Source: Gordoniibacillus kamchatkensis
Lineage (GTDB): Bacteria > Bacillota > Bacilli > Paenibacillales > NBRC-103111
Reading direction: 5' to 3'
DNA length: 36,687 bases
Assembly (NCBI RefSeq): GCF_000829455.1
Contig: NZ_JXAK01000062.1
Location: forward strand, 1-36,687
In this document: positions 32,670 through 36,687 of the stretch, piece by piece
How the letters are laid out: each line of letters starts with the position of its first letter
How positions within the stretch are numbered: the first letter of the stretch is position 1
Notes under the pieces: generated by a model
Seen by the model: the letters and a program-made list of their open reading frames with translations, nothing else
Databases searched by the model: none
What the model was told of the DNA's origin: nothing
Position numbers and translations under genes: made by a program

Positions 32670-34212
32670 CTAACCCGCATCCAATGACGCTGTACCCGGC
32701 TTCGGCAAATAGACGGTTACCTTCGTTCCCCGTTCCAATGCCGAATCGACCGTTACGCTCGCGCCCGGAATGGCAGCCAGCCGCCTGCGGACGTTCGTCA
32801 CCCCGATGCCGACGCCTTCCGGCCGAGCGCCTGCTCTTAGACGGTAAAGCATGTCATCCGCCATGCCGACGCCGTCGTCTGCGATATCAAATCGGATATA
32901 ACCGTTCCCGTCCGAGATCGTAAACGTTACCGTACCGTTGCCTTCTTTTTCGAACACCCCGTGCCGAATCGCGTACCGCAAGAAACGCGATTCGGCGCCC
33001 GAGGTCAGTGCTCACCCAGCCGATCGAATAGAATAAACCGACCAGCAAAATTGACGTGATGGAAACGAGTACTCCGCAGAGCAGCACGGTTTCCTTACGT
33101 TCCAGTTGTCCGTCATGCTTCACGTACAGCCGCACTGCCCGGTAGAAGTAAAACGCAACCAGCAGCAAGGCATAGTCCCAGGGCAGGTTGCCGGGAACCG
33201 AATACATCGCATACGGAAGCGCCGCGACGGACGCGATATAGACGGCGAGTGGGGCGGCGAGCACGATGAGCAACTTTCGCGACAACAGCTTGCCGTCCAG
33301 GTAATGGAGGAACATGCCCAAGATCACAAAATTCGACAGTCCACCGATATAATAAAGCTTCCTCTCCCATTCATAGGAGAATCCCGGCACCAATTGGAGC
33401 AGCAGCTCATCTCCGTCCATCGCAATGAATACCAGAAATGTTAGAAAGTAGATGCCGCTGTAAAGATACGCTTTGTCCTTCAGCCTCATGACGTAGATGC
33501 TCAAGTGATGCCCGCCGAACATCAACAGGATGAACAGAGCGGACAACTCGAAAGCGAAAAAGATTTCGTCTTTTCGGAGCATGACCGCCTGCGTGCCGAG
33601 CTGCAAATCCTTGAAGCCCCTGATGCCCGCGGGGTTGTCGCTGGCTACTTGCAAAACGATGTTAAGCTCCCGGCCTTCCGCGTGGAAAAACGTCGTATAA
33701 GGCTTGTTTTCCGCCTTGAATTCCCGCGGGTTGTCGGACGGATTCCCCCCGCTCCCGATCAAAATGCCGTTTACGTACAGCCGGTGGGCTCTGTTTATGT
33801 TGTTCACCCGGATTCCATAGCTGCCGCCGCTCTCCTGCAGCTTGACGGTCAACCGGTACGTGCCGTACGTCGTCCCGCTCGCCTGGTCTGAAGGACTTCC
33901 TCCAAACCAGGCGTTCGGGATGTTCGCGGTTATGGCCCGGTCACCGCCTTCAATGCAGCTGTGAAAATCGTCCAGCGAAAGCAGCTTGTTCGGGCAGAAC
34001 GTCCACTCTCCATCGAGATTGACGAACCCCATGTTGCCGAAATCCCATCCGCTAAGATCCAGAACGCCGTGCGAGGCCACCGGAGCCGACCGGTTCGGTA
34101 TTGTATAATCGTAGATCCCTATCAATAAAAAAATCGAAATAAGCGGTATCAGCGTCAAGCCTAACGCCCGAGAGCCGAAATGCACCCCTTTTCTCAAGCC
34201 CAAGCTTCCCAC
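32670..34212 (-). pseudogene. 7TM-DISM sensor histidine kinase lacking its phospho-acceptor region
   Basis: The N-terminal part (GTG at 34212 after AGGAGG) encodes one helix, an extracellular beta domain (DLSGWDFGNMG...LDGEWTF, then YRLTVKLQ...) and seven membrane helices ending GLFYSIGWVSTDLG. It then shifts frame near 32980 directly into an HATPase domain: RYAIRHGVFEKEG, DDGVGM and GVGIGVTNVRRRL, ending at 32670. The whole H-box region (a PHFLFN-type segment in LytS-like relatives) is gone, and the N-box Asn before AIRHG is replaced by Tyr. The product cannot autophosphorylate. A perfect inverted repeat (32963-32973 / 32986-32996) marks the junction. Confidence 0.85.
32963..32996. repeat. 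11-bp perfect inverted repeat at the kinase deletion junction
   Basis: GCCGAATCGCG (32963-32973) and CGCGATTCGGC (32986-32996) flank a 12-nt loop. One arm is the AIRHG codons of the HATPase domain; the other lies at the end of the membrane part, where no homologous sequence is expected. Confidence 0.75.
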
Positions 34213-34663
34213 CGCCGTTCCTCCTGAGATCATTTTCGCCAACAAAACATCTCTCGCTCCCAAAATACTCTCAAAGCCATTATCACAAAATTTTCGATAG
34301 CCCGCCACGAGAAACTGTAACCGGACAGTCATAAGCCTGTGCCGCGGAAACAAAGCAGGCAGATTAGTTGACGGAAATGAACAAGGGGTGGAGTGGCAGC
34401 CCTTTAACCATTTGTTTGAACTGACGCTTCCTGCATAATGGAGACTCGGATTAAACAAGCCGAACACCTGCCCATCTAAGGGAGGTGTTCGGCTCGAAAC
34501 GATCCCTCGCAGCCGCTGATCACGCCGTTGCCGGCCAGCGTAAGGACGCATCCTTAGACCAGCTGTCCTCGAGATCATTGAATTTTGCCGTCGCCCTCGT
34601 TTTTAGCGCAATGATCTGCCCCCGGTAAAACTCCCTACTCGAAAGCAGCCTTTTTCTATTTAT
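34213..34663. other. Intergenic gap upstream of the kinase remnant
   Basis: No gene is seen. It contains the terminator of the SLH gene (34452-34494). No strong promoter for the kinase remnant is evident. Confidence 0.5.
34452..34494 (-). terminator. Terminator-like hairpin downstream of the SLH gene
   Basis: AGCCGAACACCT (34458-34469) pairs with AGGTGTTCGGCT (34483-34494); the minus strand continues TTGTTTAAT. Confidence 0.75.
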
Positions 34664-36687
34664 TTACTTGGAGTCTTTGTTGTCGATCAGTTTGGCCTTG
34701 ATCAGCATCCGCTGAACGATGGTCGCCGTATCCGCTCTCGTGATGTTGCTGTTTGGCTGCAGTCCGACATTAGAGCCTGAGACAAGTCCGCTCTTCACGG
34801 TCACCGCAATCGCCTGTTTCGCCCATGCGTCTACCGCCGAGCCATCCGCAAAGAAGGCAAGCGCGGCTTCTGCGTCCGCTTTGCTGACGCTTGCATCAAG
34901 TCCGATGATCTTCATCGACCGCGCGATGACCGCCAACGCTTCTTCTCGGGTGATCGTTTGACCCGGGCGGAACGTTCCGTCCCCGTATCCCATCGATCAA
35001 GCCGTACTCCTGCGCTTTCGCGACCGCACCGGCGTACCAGTCGCCGGCATTCACATCTATAAAAGCAGTAGTTTTCCCGCCATCAGCCAGTCCCAACGCC
35101 CGCACAACGATGGCCGCGAACTCGGCGCGGGTAATGGCCGCATCCGGTTTGTAATGTGTCGCGTCTACGCCATTGACAATCAGCCGTGACGCCATATCGT
35201 TCACCGCAGCTCGGGACCAATGCCCTGCCACGTCCGCGAACGTCATCGGGTGCCAGATCAGCGTGTACGTGCTGTTCGTCAAGCTATTAATGACCGCATA
35301 ATACTTCCCGTCACGAAGCGTGATGTTAGTCGGCACATGATAAACCGTTCCACCCGTTTCAAGCACGGTTGCGGTAGTTATCTTATTTGGGTCAACTCCG
35401 TCCGGCAGCGGAATCTCGCGTTCAACATAAGAACTGAACTTGTCTACCGTCACTGTTTGGCCGTTATAGGAAGCGGTCAAGTCGAAATCGACCGGCGGCA
35501 AGACGACACTGAATTTCCTTTTCTCCGCCGAACTTTCAGAGAGTTGGACCTTCGCAGCATCGCTCTTCGCGACGACCACATGGACGACGATGTCTGAAAG
35601 CTTCACTTGCTCACCAAGTTGCGAGACCAAGCGGTCGATGATGATCTGCGCTGCAGGCAACCTGTAATTCCCGTTAGGAGTTTGCACTTCCAAAGTTGCT
35701 TGCTTGCCCTCCATGGCTTTTACCGCATCCCCAGTTAGAACAGCATTCACTTGGTCCGCGCTCGCCGTCGCTGTATGAATCGTGACGATTTGCTTGTCTC
35801 CTGCTGTTGCAAGCTGCGCCGCCAATTTGGCAGCGTCCACCGTTACCGTCAATACGGTTTTCCCGTTATCTTTAGTTGTTGCGCCTGTGGCGATTTGATT
35901 ATACACCTTGCCGCCCACGACTACGCGGAACTCTGAAGAGTTGTCGGACGGGCTGCCGACGGTTGAAGGCGAGTCCATCGACGATGATAGCGAATTGGCC
36001 GCTTCGCGCGTCACCGTCACGGTATACGTCTTCGTCGTGCCGTCTTGAGCAGTCACGACTACCTCAATCGTGTTGCTTCCCACGCTCAGCGGAAGCAAGG
36101 GAGAAGCTGTGCCATTCTCCAGTGTGAACGGTCCGCTTACCAACATCCCACTACTACTGTATACACTCGCTGTCACCGTCGCATAGACCGAATCGGATAC
36201 CGTCGGCGTTACTTTGACGTCGCTCACGCTGTTCGCCACGATCGCCGTATAGCCCGTAGTACCGGACGCAAACGCTGGATCCAACGTGCCACTTGACAAT
36301 ATCAAACCGCTTAGATTTGTATTACTGGCTCTGGGCATTATGCTTACTTCATTGGAGTAGCTACTGCTTCCTCCTGTACCGTTTGATTTTACAACAAAAT
36401 AATAAGTGTTGCCGTTCGTCAACCCTGTTACTGTATAGGTCGTGTTGCTTACAGTTGCCAAAGGAGTTGATCCATATGAACCACCCGTTATCCCCTGATA
36501 AACGCTGTAAGTAACTGCACCGATTACACTATCCCAGTTCAATGTCACTTGACCGTCACCTGCTACAGCTAACAGATTTGTTGGGGCTGTCGGCGCGGCC
36601 GCTTGGCCTTGAATCGTATACGTGAATGTCGCCGGCACGCTGTCGCTCATCCCCGCCGCCACCGCAATTGCCTTGACCGTTACGGTG
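34664..36687 (-). pseudogene. SLH-domain surface protein, C-terminal part, frameshifted and cut by the window edge
   Basis: Reading from the right edge: the tail of a beta domain (VPATFTYTI), a fibronectin type III domain (APTAPTNLLAV ... SIMPRA), a cadherin-like beta-sandwich (NLSGLILSSGTLDPAF ... YTVTVTR), about 240 residues of beta-rich domain, then SLH repeats that attach such proteins to the cell wall. SLH 1 is FADVAGHWSRAAVNDMASR; SLH 2 (FIDVNAGDWYAGAVAKAQEYGLIDG) is broken by one extra base near 34993; the sequence continues in another frame as YGDGTFRPGQTITREE and SLH 3, ending at 34664. The N-terminus is outside the window. Without wall anchoring the protein would be shed. The single-base shift could be a sequence error. 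Confidence 0.88.

Overview
The window looks like a piece of a Paenibacillaceae chromosome (Paenibacillus or Cohnella type). This is inferred from GC-rich low-GC-phylum gene content, strong Shine-Dalgarno sites, an SLH-domain surface protein, a 7TM-DISM kinase paired with a SARP/BTAD response regulator, a CUT1 sugar ABC transporter and a ComA-like regulator. Almost everything from the left edge to about 23.75 kb is on the minus strand. No rRNA, tRNA or CRISPR array was seen.

Left region (1-11.5 kb). The edge holds the end of an IS3-like element. Then come an MsbA-type ABC exporter, an operon of LolD-type ATPase, FtsX/MacB-type permease, His-rich lipoprotein and HMA metal-binding protein, a 30-residue ORF translationally coupled to a four-helix membrane protein, and a soluble PAS histidine kinase with a ComA-like response regulator. 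The promoters in front of these four transcription units share one architecture. TTTGCGC-type repeats lie at an exact 21-bp period, with ComA-box-like inverted elements between them and a fixed 21-22 bp to the -10 hexamer. I infer a compact local regulon controlled by the ComA-like regulator, which also controls itself. This is the most interesting feature of the window.

Sugar region (11.6-24.0 kb). One long minus-strand operon has a clear promoter at 23989-24017 and a terminator at 11576-11614. It encodes a solute-binding lipoprotein, two permeases, a DeoR regulator, an Asp/Glu-racemase-family protein, an FGGY kinase, a ROK kinase broken by three single-base shifts, a GmhA-like SIS isomerase, a class II ketose-bisphosphate aldolase, a GH100-like glycosidase, a class II (OtnC-like) aldolase and a DUF1537 (OtnK-like) kinase. 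The set fits import and breakdown of an unidentified glycoside or sugar acid.

Right region (24.1-36.7 kb). This holds a second ABC exporter (plus strand), malate:quinone oxidoreductase, a uridine-kinase-like P-loop protein, an AT-rich MerR-SDR pair behind a textbook 19-bp-spacer MerR promoter, an SRPBCC protein, a SARP/BTAD response regulator whose partner kinase has lost its phospho-acceptor region, and the C-terminal part of an SLH surface protein broken by one extra base and running off the right edge.

Several genes (ROK kinase, 7TM kinase, SLH protein, an SDR fragment, a hydrolase fragment) are broken. Single-base indels in three of these could be real decay or sequence error; the deletions are more likely real.
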